Shown here: positions 7,587 through 14,749 of the stretch, one piece after another
Layout: every line of letters starts with the position of its first letter
Numbering within the stretch: the first letter of the stretch is position 1
NCBI GenBank assembly: GCA_964576585.1
Contig: CAZNWO010000061.1
Coordinates: forward strand, 1 to 17,815
Source: GCA-2730975 sp964576585
GTDB taxonomy: Bacteria; Verrucomicrobiota; Verrucomicrobiia; Opitutales; Seribacteraceae
Length of the DNA: 17,815 bases
Direction of reading: 5' to 3'
Made by a program: the position numbers and the translations under genes
Notes under the pieces: generated by a model
The model's database searches: none
Seen by the model: the letters and a program-made list of their open reading frames with translations, nothing else
Told to the model about the DNA's origin: nothing

Positions 7587-8904
7587 TGTTGTCGTTCTGC
7601 GCATGATCAGGGCGGTTGATTAGCTCGACTACGGTTTTTATCACCCTCGTGTCGTCCGCCTCCTGAACTTCTACTTTTAGGTTTCCTAGTAAAACAACCT
7701 CGCCGGGTTCAGGGATTCTTCCCAACTCTTCCGTAAGTACACCGCCGAAAGTGGCGGCCTCCTCGAAGTCTTCTCCTAGCGAGAAGTTTTCGGGAAGCTC
7801 ATGTAGTGGAGCCATGCCCGAGACCTGCCAGGCTCCATCATCCTCCGGAATGATGAATTCCTCTTCAAAATCGAATTCGTCTCTTATCTCCCCCACCACT
7901 TCCTCCAGTACGTCTTCCAGTGTGATTACGCCATCCGTTCCGCCGAATTCATCCCGAACCAAGGCCATGTGCGTTCTTTTTTGCAGCAATTTCTTCAAGG
8001 CCGAAGGCAAGGGCTCCGCAGGGGACAGAATTTGGGTTGGCCTCGATAAAACTTGTAGGTCGACCTCTTCGCCCTCGGCCATTTTGCCAAACGCATCCTT
8101 TACATGAACGATTCCCAAACATCGATCTAGATCACCTTCGCACAGCGGCAATCGGGTGTGTCCGCTAGAACGAACAAGCGAAAGGTTTTCATCCAAGGAA
8201 TTCTTCTGATCTAAAAACACAACTTGATTTCGAGGTACCATGGCATCTTGAACTGCCAGATTTCTCAATTCCAAGGTATTGCCAACAATTTCCCGAATTT
8301 CGGGTTCAAGGTCTCCGCCTTCTTCCTGCAGCGTCTTGATGTGTCCGGCAACTTCTTTTGATGCCTCATCTTTACCCTCTTCTTTTCCAAGGACGGCCTG
8401 AAGCGATTTCCTGTTGAGGTTGAGCAACGACCTAAGCGGCCATGTTGCCTTTCGTATCAAGAACATCGCTGGCCGAGCAATACGCATATGCATCGTCGCA
8501 ATTGGCCGTGCGGCAATCATTTGAGCCATTGTGCCCGCAATCATCCGCTCGCAGATTAAGGACAAGATGAAGCTGGACAGAATTAAAAGAAACCATGCGA
8601 GCGTGGTTTCGGGCTGGAGAATGGAAAGTCCGTAGGCATAAACCGTAAGAATTCCCAAGGTGATTTGGGCGGCGGATAGGGTGGCGCCTTCCACATTCCA
8701 AGGCCTCACTTCGTAGGGAGCGTCGAGCAGTTTGGCAACCAGTCTGTTTTTTCTCAATTCCTCCTCCGACGATCCTGATGATCCTGACCGAATCCTGTCT
8801 ACGAAAGAGCGATAAACCGCCACTTGAAAGCCCCACACCGAAAAAAGCACCCAAAATCCAAGCACCCAAAGGCTGTGGTCTTGCAGGAAATCGCCTTCCT
8901 TCAT
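7576..8904 (-). CDS. CorC/HlyC-type CNNM membrane protein with CBS pair
   Basis: This is a 442-residue member of the CNNM/CorC (HlyC) family, implicated in divalent-cation (Mg2+ or Co2+) transport or resistance at the inner membrane. The order is: a hydrophobic segment at 13-31, then hydrophobic stretches about 74-94 and 101-118 in the DUF21 membrane domain, a tandem CBS pair (about 213-340, including AMVPRNQVVFLD, HTRLPLCEGD and RDEFGGTDGVITLEDVLEEVVGEI), and a C-terminal CorC_HlyC domain (about 350-430). The usual CBS/HlyC linker motif GEIRDEFD is intact. The ATG at 8902-8904 shares a base with the hisC stop (TAATG), so translation is likely coupled to hisC. A TTG at 8910 is an alternative start. 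The 3' end overlaps metG. The transported ion cannot be decided from the sequence. Confidence 0.93.
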   Translation of the reverse strand: MKEGDFLQDHSLWVLGFWVLFSVWGFQVAVYRSFVDRIRSGSSGSSEEELRKNRLVAKLLDAPYEVRPWNVEGATLSAAQITLGILTVYAYGLSILQPETTLAWFLLILSSFILSLICERMIAGTMAQMIAARPIATMHMRIARPAMFLIRKATWPLRSLLNLNRKSLQAVLGKEEGKDEASKEVAGHIKTLQEEGGDLEPEIREIVGNTLELRNLAVQDAMVPRNQVVFLDQKNSLDENLSLVRSSGHTRLPLCEGDLDRCLGIVHVKDAFGKMAEGEEVDLQVLSRPTQILSPAEPLPSALKKLLQKRTHMALVRDEFGGTDGVITLEDVLEEVVGEIRDEFDFEEEFIIPEDDGAWQVSGMAPLHELPENFSLGEDFEEAATFGGVLTEELGRIPEPGEVVLLGNLKVEVQEADDTRVIKTVVELINRPDHAQNDNTTP

Positions 8905-10010
8905 TAGCAAAAAACGTTCTCTTGCGACATAATTTCACCAAGGGCAGTCAATGCCCGATCATTTTCTTCTTTAGTGCCTGAGGTTATACGCAAATACGAT
9001 GACAGTTCGCCGCCAAACGGTCTCGCGATAACACCTCTTTTCTGAAGTTTCTCAAACATCTTTTCTCCGCGGCCTACTCTGGCCAGAACAAAGTTCGCCC
9101 TGCTGGGCACATGATCGATGCCAAGAGTTTCAAAACCTTGTTGCAGCTGAAGGATGCCTTCCGAATTGGAGTTTCTGCAGTGTTTAGTCCAAGCTTTATC
9201 CTCAAGGGCTGCCAAGGCTGCCGCTTGGGCAATGGCGTTTGCGTTAAAAGGCTGTCGGGCACGATGGAGCAGCGCCGCCATTTCCTCGCTTGAGTAACCG
9301 TAACCAATTCTGAGACCAGCAAGGCCAAATATTTTGGAGAAGGTGCGGAGGCATACGATTTTTTTTCCTTCAGCAATTAAAGGTCTAAGGTCCGGCGGAT
9401 TTTCAAGGTATTCGGCATAGGCCTCGTCCAAACAGAATATCACGTGTTCGGGCAAGCGTTTTGCAAAGCGTAAAATCTCTTCGCTTGTGTTGGCGGTGCC
9501 GGTTGGATTGTTGGGGCTTGGCAGGAAGACGAGTTTAGTTCTTTCCGTGATCAACGCGCTCATGGCATCCAGGTCATGGGCCATGCCGGGCATTGGGGCC
9601 TCGATCGATTTTGCTCCAAACAACATGGCCACTAGCTTATAGACGACGAAGGAAAATTTCCCAGTCACCACTTCGTCTCCGGGCGAGAGAAACACATGAC
9701 CCAGAAGTTCGATGATTTCATTGGAACCGTTTCCAAGAATGATTTGTTTTGGGTCAAGGCCGCGTTCAGAGGCAATGGACTCGCAAAGCTTTCTTCCCCC
9801 TCCCTCCGGATAGAGTCTCACTTGCCCCATGGCAACTTTGGCAGCTTCAACTGCCTTAAGGGACGGACCTAAGGGGTTTTCATTTGAGGCCAGCTTGCAT
9901 ATGCATTCTGGCGGCAAGCCATGTTCCTCGGCTACCTGCTCAATGGGTTTTCCGGGTTTATATACAGGTTGTTTAAGTATATGAGGATTGGCGAGTTCGG
10001 AGATATTCAT
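8904..10010 (-). CDS. hisC: Histidinol-phosphate aminotransferase
   Basis: HisC is a PLP-dependent fold-type I aminotransferase that converts imidazole acetol phosphate and glutamate into histidinol phosphate. The chosen product is 368 residues, a usual length. Visible motifs are LASNENPLGPS (40-50), GNGSNEIIELL (93-103), PSPNNPTG (164-171), LDEAYAEY (194-201), and the cofactor-binding lysine K226 in FSKIFGLAGLRIGYG. The C-terminus has the phosphate-contacting LRITSG (340-345). I chose the ATG at 10010 because NISELANPHILKQPVYKPGKP is a typical HisC beginning. An in-frame TTG at 10055 would add 15 residues and has a better Shine-Dalgarno-like AAGG, so it remains possible. The stop codon overlaps the start of the CorC-like gene. 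The gene is divergent from the RmlD-like gene. hisF in this window is in a separate unit, so his genes are scattered here. Confidence 0.96.
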   Translation of the reverse strand: MNISELANPHILKQPVYKPGKPIEQVAEEHGLPPECICKLASNENPLGPSLKAVEAAKVAMGQVRLYPEGGGRKLCESIASERGLDPKQIILGNGSNEIIELLGHVFLSPGDEVVTGKFSFVVYKLVAMLFGAKSIEAPMPGMAHDLDAMSALITERTKLVFLPSPNNPTGTANTSEEILRFAKRLPEHVIFCLDEAYAEYLENPPDLRPLIAEGKKIVCLRTFSKIFGLAGLRIGYGYSSEEMAALLHRARQPFNANAIAQAAALAALEDKAWTKHCRNSNSEGILQLQQGFETLGIDHVPSRANFVLARVGRGEKMFEKLQKRGVIARPFGGELSSYLRITSGTKEENDRALTALGEIMSQENVFC

Positions 10011-10116
10011 CCGTAGTTTAGAAGACAAATTAGAAACCTGATCGTCCGGAAGCAAGTAATAAGCCTTGCCGCCGCTATCAGCTTGAGCTTCCGAGTCAGT
10101 CGCCTAGGCTACATTC

Positions 10117-11079
10117 GTGAAAATTGCACTGTTTGGAGTTTCCGGCTTGTTGGGATGGGCAGTCGGCCGCACAATTTTATCACGCAAGCATCAACTTTTC
10201 CCCTTTTCCGGAACAGGAGTTAAGGATCTTGAGTCAATTGGGTCCGCAACTGCTCTGGATCTTGCCGATGATCCAGCCTTAACTCGTCAATTGCTGGATC
10301 TTTGGCCCGACGTCATCATCAATTGCGCAGCCATTTCCTCGCCGGATTCCGTGGATAGAGATCCTGACCATGCCCACAAGATCAATGTTCTCGCTGCCGA
10401 ACGCCTTTCCCAAATCTCGACTCATCTCGGTGCTCGTTTCATTCATGTTTCCACTGATTTGGTTTTTGATGGTTCAGCATCGCCTTATCGATCGACCGAT
10501 TCACCTGCTCCTGTAAACGCGTATGGCCGCCAAAAGCTCGAGGCCGAAAAACGGGTTCTTGAATCCTGTCCCGAGAATGCAGTGGTTCTTCGAATTACCT
10601 TGATAAACGGAAACAGTCCTACGGGCGCTCGCAGTCAGCACGAAAAACTTTTTAGGTCAGTCGCAGGAGGAGGGACGCCGACCTTGTTCGTTGATGAATT
10701 TCGCCAACCTTGTTCTGCAGACAACGTCGCTGATGTGATTGCGGAGTTGTGCGAGCGTCCGCAATTGAACGGTCTTTTTCATTGGGCGGGAGGCGAGCGT
10801 ATCAATCGCTACGAGCTAGGTGTCAGAATCTTCGAGCGCTTTGGGCTTTCTCCCGATCTTATCGAGAAGAGTACTCGCGCCGACTTAGTCGATAACCTCG
10901 GAGAACGACCAGGCGAACTCTGTTTTGTTCTAGAACCCCTAGTCGGCAAACTGAAGACACAACCTTTAGGTATCGAAGGGCAATTGCAGGATTTGCGAGT
11001 GCCCGATGACCTTTTCAAGTGGTTTCGGGAAACTTCAAAAAATCCCGACCTATACGTTCGGCGATTCAAGGCCACCTGA
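10117..11079 (+). CDS. RmlD-like NAD(P)-dependent sugar-nucleotide reductase (extended SDR)
   Basis: This is a 320-residue extended short-chain dehydrogenase of the RmlD substrate-binding family. RmlD itself reduces dTDP-4-dehydrorhamnose to dTDP-rhamnose. The Rossmann glycine motif is GVSGLLG (7-13), the substrate-side motif HVSTDLVFDG (110-119) contains the catalytic Thr/Ser position, and the catalytic pair is Y136 and K140 in NAYGRQK. DEFRQPCSADNVADVI (193-208) is a family signature. Rml-pathway partners (rmlA, rmlB, rmlC) are not adjacent, so the substrate may differ from dTDP-rhamnose, and no gene symbol is given. The start is GTG at 10117, supported by the KIALFGVSG beginning; there is no strong ribosome binding site. 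It is probably co-transcribed with the LipM-like gene 4 bp downstream. Confidence 0.85.
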   Translation: MKIALFGVSGLLGWAVGRTILSRKHQLFPFSGTGVKDLESIGSATALDLADDPALTRQLLDLWPDVIINCAAISSPDSVDRDPDHAHKINVLAAERLSQISTHLGARFIHVSTDLVFDGSASPYRSTDSPAPVNAYGRQKLEAEKRVLESCPENAVVLRITLINGNSPTGARSQHEKLFRSVAGGGTPTLFVDEFRQPCSADNVADVIAELCERPQLNGLFHWAGGERINRYELGVRIFERFGLSPDLIEKSTRADLVDNLGERPGELCFVLEPLVGKLKTQPLGIEGQLQDLRVPDDLFKWFRETSKNPDLYVRRFKAT

Positions 11080-11083
11080 ACTT

Positions 11084-11824
11084 GTGAGTAGAACTCTTCT
11101 TGTTTATCCATATCTTGAAGAGTCCGCTGCCGAAAACATGGCAACGGACCTGTGGTGTTTTTTCGAGCATTCCCGAAGCATGCTCCCGGCTTTCAGAAAT
11201 TATGGTTGGAATAGTTCCTGTGCAACTTTCGGCTTTGGGCAATCCTATGAGTGGGTCAGTGCGGAGACGTGCTTGCCTGACGAGAAGCTATGCAGGCGAC
11301 CAACTGGCGGCGGTATTGTGGAGCACGGAAAAGACTGGACCTATTCCTTGGTTATACCTGCAACTTTCCTTAATCCTCGGCAAACGATCGCTCAACTGTA
11401 TCAACAAGTTCACGGCGATATGTCCGCTGCCTTCATCGCCTCCGGGATAGAGACAAAACTACTTGCCTGCTCAGGAAGCCAAGCCTCATCAAAAAGTCGC
11501 AGGGCCATTCCGGGAAAATGTTTTCTCGAACCTGTTCCTAAGGATGTGGTTCTTGCTGCAGATGGTAAAAAGATCGCGGGAGCAGCTATCAAGAAGACCC
11601 GAGCAGGTATCCTTTTTCAAGGCACTGTTGATCGCTTGGGTTTGCCTGAGGACATGGACTGGGTTCGCTTTCAAGACCATTTTCTCTCAGGTATTGCCGA
11701 CTCAATTGAATCGGGACTCCAGCACGCGTCTTGGCCTGCCGAACTTGAAAGTGCTCGCAGGTCTTATTTTCGTAAATTTGCATCGGACGATTGGTTGCGC
11801 TACAGGCGATCTATTCCCTCCTGA
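11084..11824 (+). CDS. LipM/LplA-type octanoyl- or lipoyl-transferase
   Basis: The product is 246 residues and belongs to the biotin/lipoate A/B protein ligase fold, whose members load octanoate or lipoate onto lipoyl domains of 2-oxoacid dehydrogenases and GcvH. Visible motifs are AAENMATD near the start (16-22), RRPTGGGIVEHG (71-82), the lysine motif GKKIAGAAIKK (161-171), and AGILFQGTV. Cys146 in GKCFLEPV sits about 16 residues before the GKKIAG lysine, as does the catalytic Cys of LipM-type octanoyltransferases (CFDAPS in Bacillus), which favours a LipM-like transfer over ATP-dependent LplA ligation. The start is taken as GTG at 11084, 4 bp after the previous stop; the reading frame is open further upstream inside the RmlD-like gene, but that part does not resemble the family. 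The last 14 bp overlap the convergent RNA methyltransferase gene. Confidence 0.82.
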   Translation: MSRTLLVYPYLEESAAENMATDLWCFFEHSRSMLPAFRNYGWNSSCATFGFGQSYEWVSAETCLPDEKLCRRPTGGGIVEHGKDWTYSLVIPATFLNPRQTIAQLYQQVHGDMSAAFIASGIETKLLACSGSQASSKSRRAIPGKCFLEPVPKDVVLAADGKKIAGAAIKKTRAGILFQGTVDRLGLPEDMDWVRFQDHFLSGIADSIESGLQHASWPAELESARRSYFRKFASDDWLRYRRSIPS

Positions 11825-13025
11825 AGGTAATTACATTCTCAACATGTCTGGTTTGCGGGAAAAGGTCGAATGGCTGGACTTGATCAATCACGTATCCCCC
11901 GGCCACAATTATTTTGGCATCGCGCGCTTGTGTTGTGGGTTCGCATGAAACATACACAATTACAGCGGGCTCAAACTCCATAGCTTGAGAAAGAAAGGTT
12001 TCATCGCAGCCCTTTCGAGGAGGATCCACTACGAGAGAGCATCGATTCCCCGGCAAAAAGATATCAGCGAAGATTTCAGAAGCAGAACCGAGGAAAAACC
12101 TGCAGTTTTGAATTCGATTAAGTGTGGCATTAGCCTTTGCGCATTCAAATCCTTCGCGATTTATCTCCACGCCGATCACGCTTCGGAAGGATCTTGCCGC
12201 CGACAATGCAAACAAGCCGCCTCCACAATAAGCGTCCACCAAGCATTCCAATCCATCACTTTTTGCTTGGCTGATTACGTAGTCGACAAATTTGGGCAGA
12301 ATAAAGGGATTGTTCTGGAAAAATTCACTGGCCCTGAATTGAAAGACAAGGGAATCGAGTTTTTCAGAGACCATTGCTCGTGGACAAGTCGTAACTCCTT
12401 CCTGAGAGTCACGAAGCAGCAAAGTGCCGCCCCGTTTGCCTTTCCATGAAGCCCTTAGGTCCTCTCTGGCGTCGGGCAAATGTGCGTTTATGGCATCTGT
12501 GGCAATTGGGCATTGTTCGACATCGACTATACTTCTGCGGGAGCCCATTCGCAGGAAGCCGATGCTACCGATTTTACCGTCCTTTCCCTTCTGAAAGTGT
12601 GGGGTGAGTTTTGTGCGATAGCCATAAGGTTTTGGGGATGCGACCACGGGTTCGACTTCATGGACGATTCCTCCAATCCGGCTTAGCGAATCTGCCACTT
12701 GCTTACGTTTCCACAGAAGCTGTGTTTCGTACGCGACGTGTTGGTACTGGCAGCCGCCGCAAGTTCCGTAGAGACTGCATTTCGGATTTTTCCGCTCAGG
12801 CGAGGCCTCTACAACCTCGATGCAGTCTGCTTCGGAATGGCTTTTGTGGTTCCGAAAGATTCTGGCTCGAACCAGTTCTCCCGGAATGACGTTCGTAACA
12901 TGCACCACCCATCCGTCGTGACGAGCAATGCCGTGCCCAAGATTGGCGAGACTTTCCACTCGAAGAGTCAACTCTTCATGATATTCGTACGGCTCCGGGC
13001 GAAAGCCTTTTGGGGGCGTTGTCAT
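11811..13025 (-). CDS. TrmA/RlmD-type Fe-S RNA m5U methyltransferase
   Basis: This is a 404-residue SAM-dependent uridine-C5 methyltransferase of the TrmA/RlmC/RlmD family, acting on 23S rRNA or tRNA. A TRAM-like OB domain is at about 15-75 (RVESLANLGHGIARHDGWVV and the VIPGE motif). The 4Fe-4S ligands are C83, C89 and C92 in CSLYGTCGGCQ, with C172 in EQCPI. The methyltransferase domain has FFQNNP (235-240), the SAM loop DAYCGGGLF (264-272), DPPRKG (334-339) and the catalytic nucleophile C361 in VYVSCEPTT, where many homologues have VSCNP. The target uridine (1939 or 747 of 23S rRNA, or 54 of tRNA) cannot be assigned from the sequence, so no symbol is given. The start is ATG at 13025 without a recognisable Shine-Dalgarno sequence. 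It is divergent from the SpoU gene, leaving only 57 bp between them. Confidence 0.93.
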   Translation of the reverse strand: MTTPPKGFRPEPYEYHEELTLRVESLANLGHGIARHDGWVVHVTNVIPGELVRARIFRNHKSHSEADCIEVVEASPERKNPKCSLYGTCGGCQYQHVAYETQLLWKRKQVADSLSRIGGIVHEVEPVVASPKPYGYRTKLTPHFQKGKDGKIGSIGFLRMGSRRSIVDVEQCPIATDAINAHLPDAREDLRASWKGKRGGTLLLRDSQEGVTTCPRAMVSEKLDSLVFQFRASEFFQNNPFILPKFVDYVISQAKSDGLECLVDAYCGGGLFALSAARSFRSVIGVEINREGFECAKANATLNRIQNCRFFLGSASEIFADIFLPGNRCSLVVDPPRKGCDETFLSQAMEFEPAVIVYVSCEPTTQARDAKIIVAGGYVIDQVQPFDLFPQTRHVENVITFRRE

Positions 13026-13082
13026 AAAGATGCGAATTTATCTTTCTCGACCGATTCGGGCAAAACCGTTTTTACCAAACAA

Positions 13083-13754
13083 GTGACAGAGGTTATACGC
13101 AGCAAGTCAAACCCACGCATCAAGCTATTGGTGAAGTTGCGAGAATCCGCTCGTCGTCGTAGGGAGATGGGCCTTTTCACGATTGAAGGATTNNNNNNNN
13201 NNNNNNNNNNNNNNNNNNNNNNNNNNNNNNNNNNNNNNNNNNNNNNNNNNNNNNNNNNNNNNNNNNNNNNNNNNNNNNNNNNNNNNNNNNNNGAGGGTAA
13301 ATCCCTTGTCTTGGTCTTGGATCAAGTGGAGAAGCCGGGGAACCTTGGAGCGATTCTTAGAACGGCATCTGCCTTCGGCGTGGATTACCTGCTGCTTTCC
13401 GACCCATCCGTCGACCTTTATAACCCAAACGTCACTCGAGCATCCCGAGGTTTGTCCCTAAGCTTTCCCTTGGCTCTCGGATCGAAGGAAGAAATCGTCA
13501 CCGTCCTTCGCGAGCAGGGTTTTCGCATATTCGGGACGAGCACCCATGCGGGAACGGTACTTTGGGATGCAAACCTTACTGGTCGAACCGCCATCTTGAT
13601 GGGAAGCGAAAGCAAGGGTCTTGGGAGCTTTTGGCGTGGAAATTGCAACGAGACTTTGATCGTACCCATGTCGGGCGAAGGTGATTCCCTGAATGTTTCT
13701 GCCGCAGCGGCTTGCATTCTAGGGGAGGCAAGTCGGCAGCGACGCTTGAACTAG
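13083..13754 (+). CDS. SpoU/TrmH-family RNA 2'-O-methyltransferase, interrupted by assembly gap
   Basis: This SPOUT-class enzyme transfers methyl from SAM to a ribose 2'-OH of rRNA or tRNA. The N-terminal part SNPRIKLLVKLRESARRRR then LFTIEG resembles the SpoU substrate-binding domain. After the 100-N gap the catalytic domain is complete: motif 1 LDQVEKPGNLGAILRTA, motif 2 ILMGSESKGLG, and motif 3 VPMSGEGDSLNVSAAAA, including the knot region that binds SAM. The start is taken as GTG at 13083, the only start codon close to the family N-terminus; the frame is open much further upstream, but there it is antisense to the methyltransferase gene. The length as drawn (223 residues with 34 unknown) is shorter than the usual 250-270 of relatives, so the real gap is probably longer than 100 bp. 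The exact target is unknown. Confidence 0.88.
   Translation: MTEVIRSKSNPRIKLLVKLRESARRRREMGLFTIEGXXXXXXXXXXXXXXXXXXXXXXXXXXXXXXXXXXEGKSLVLVLDQVEKPGNLGAILRTASAFGVDYLLLSDPSVDLYNPNVTRASRGLSLSFPLALGSKEEIVTVLREQGFRIFGTSTHAGTVLWDANLTGRTAILMGSESKGLGSFWRGNCNETLIVPMSGEGDSLNVSAAAACILGEASRQRRLN
13193..13292. other. Assembly gap of 100 N
   Basis: Exactly 100 undetermined bases lie inside the SpoU-family gene, between its substrate-binding and catalytic domains. The round number suggests a scaffolding placeholder of unknown true size. Confidence 0.98.
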
Positions 13755-13762
13755 ATTTGAGA

Positions 13763-14749
13763 TTATAGTTTTTTGAGATACGAGATGGTCTCTCCCAGAC
13801 CTTCTTGCATCGAAACGATGGGCTCGTAGCCCAAGTCTTTTCTTGCCGCCTCCGTTGAAAACCAATGATCCTTCGCTAGCTGAAGAGCCACGAAGCGAGT
13901 CATTGGAGGTTCACCGCCCAAGCGAAAAATCTTCCACAGAGTTTCGAGCCCAAGACCCAATGAATAGGCCTTTCGGAAGGATATCGCTTTTTTCAGGGGC
14001 GGTAGATCCATGTTATTGAATATTTCGTTCAGCCAAGTCCAAAGCTGAATGGGTTCGTCCTGAGAGATGAAATAGGCCTTGCCGCCAGCATGCTTTCCTG
14101 AAGTCAATGCCTCCATTGCCAAGAGATGGGCGTGAGCAACGTTCGCCACATGAGTCATGTCCATACGGTTTTGCCCGCAACCAACAATTCGAAGTTTGCC
14201 GCGTTTGTGGCGCTCGACTGCCTTTGGCAAGAGATGTGGATCTCCGGGGCCCCAAACCAAATGCGGTCTAAGAGCGATGGTCCTAAGGCCTCCAGGATCA
14301 TTTGCCTCCAGAACCTCTTTTTCGGATAATGCCTTTGTGCGAGGGTAGTGACAAAGCCAGTTGCGGCCATAGGGCAACGATTCGTTTCCGCCGCATATAG
14401 CCTTTGAGCTAAACACCACGCTTGGGGAACTCGTGTGAACCAAGGCCTTGATGCCGTGCTCGCCGCAAGCCTCGAGGACTCTTCTCGTCGCGAGTACGTT
14501 TGCTGCGTGATAGCTTTGCGCTGAACCCCATATTCCCGCTTTTGCGGCGATGTGAAAAACGGCTTCTGCATCCTTCCAACAAGCTTTGGGGATTTCTTCC
14601 TTTGCAAGGTTTGCTTTGTGAAAAAACACTCCTCCGCGATCGGGTTGCACGGATCTACTCACGACATGTACCTCATGGCCCTTTGCCATCAACGCGCTAA
14701 CCACGCGACCTCCAATGAATCCCGTACCTCCGGTTACAATGACTTTCAT
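13763..14749 (-). CDS. oleD: OleD, 2-alkyl-3-ketoalkanoate reductase of olefin biosynthesis
   Basis: OleD is an NADPH-dependent extended SDR that reduces the 2-alkyl-3-ketoacid made by OleA to the 2-alkyl-3-hydroxyacid, the substrate of OleC. The protein is 328 residues, the normal family length. The nucleotide-binding motif is TGGTGFIGG (6-14), the serine region is HTSSPSVVF (105-113), and the catalytic pair is Y135 and K139 in HYPRTKA. HIAAKAGIWGS (66-76) and RPHLVWGPGDPHLLPK (161-176) are typical of OleD and of the related sterol 3-beta-dehydrogenase-like enzymes. Its ATG overlaps the oleC stop by 4 bp (ATGA), which implies translational coupling. Together with the adjacent OleC this makes the OleD assignment firm, whereas alone it could be a general NAD-dependent epimerase. 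An AGG lies about 7 bp before the start. Confidence 0.9.
   Translation of the reverse strand: MKVIVTGGTGFIGGRVVSALMAKGHEVHVVSRSVQPDRGGVFFHKANLAKEEIPKACWKDAEAVFHIAAKAGIWGSAQSYHAANVLATRRVLEACGEHGIKALVHTSSPSVVFSSKAICGGNESLPYGRNWLCHYPRTKALSEKEVLEANDPGGLRTIALRPHLVWGPGDPHLLPKAVERHKRGKLRIVGCGQNRMDMTHVANVAHAHLLAMEALTSGKHAGGKAYFISQDEPIQLWTWLNEIFNNMDLPPLKKAISFRKAYSLGLGLETLWKIFRLGGEPPMTRFVALQLAKDHWFSTEAARKDLGYEPIVSMQEGLGETISYLKKL

Noticed and set aside
11985..12449. 154-codon plus-strand open frame within the Fe-S methyltransferase gene
   Set aside because: It is antisense to a gene with all catalytic motifs; no independent coding signal was seen.
12699..13082. Upstream part of the SpoU-frame open reading frame
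   Set aside because: It runs antisense through the Fe-S methyltransferase gene and has no similarity to SpoU N-termini; the GTG at 13083 fits the family.
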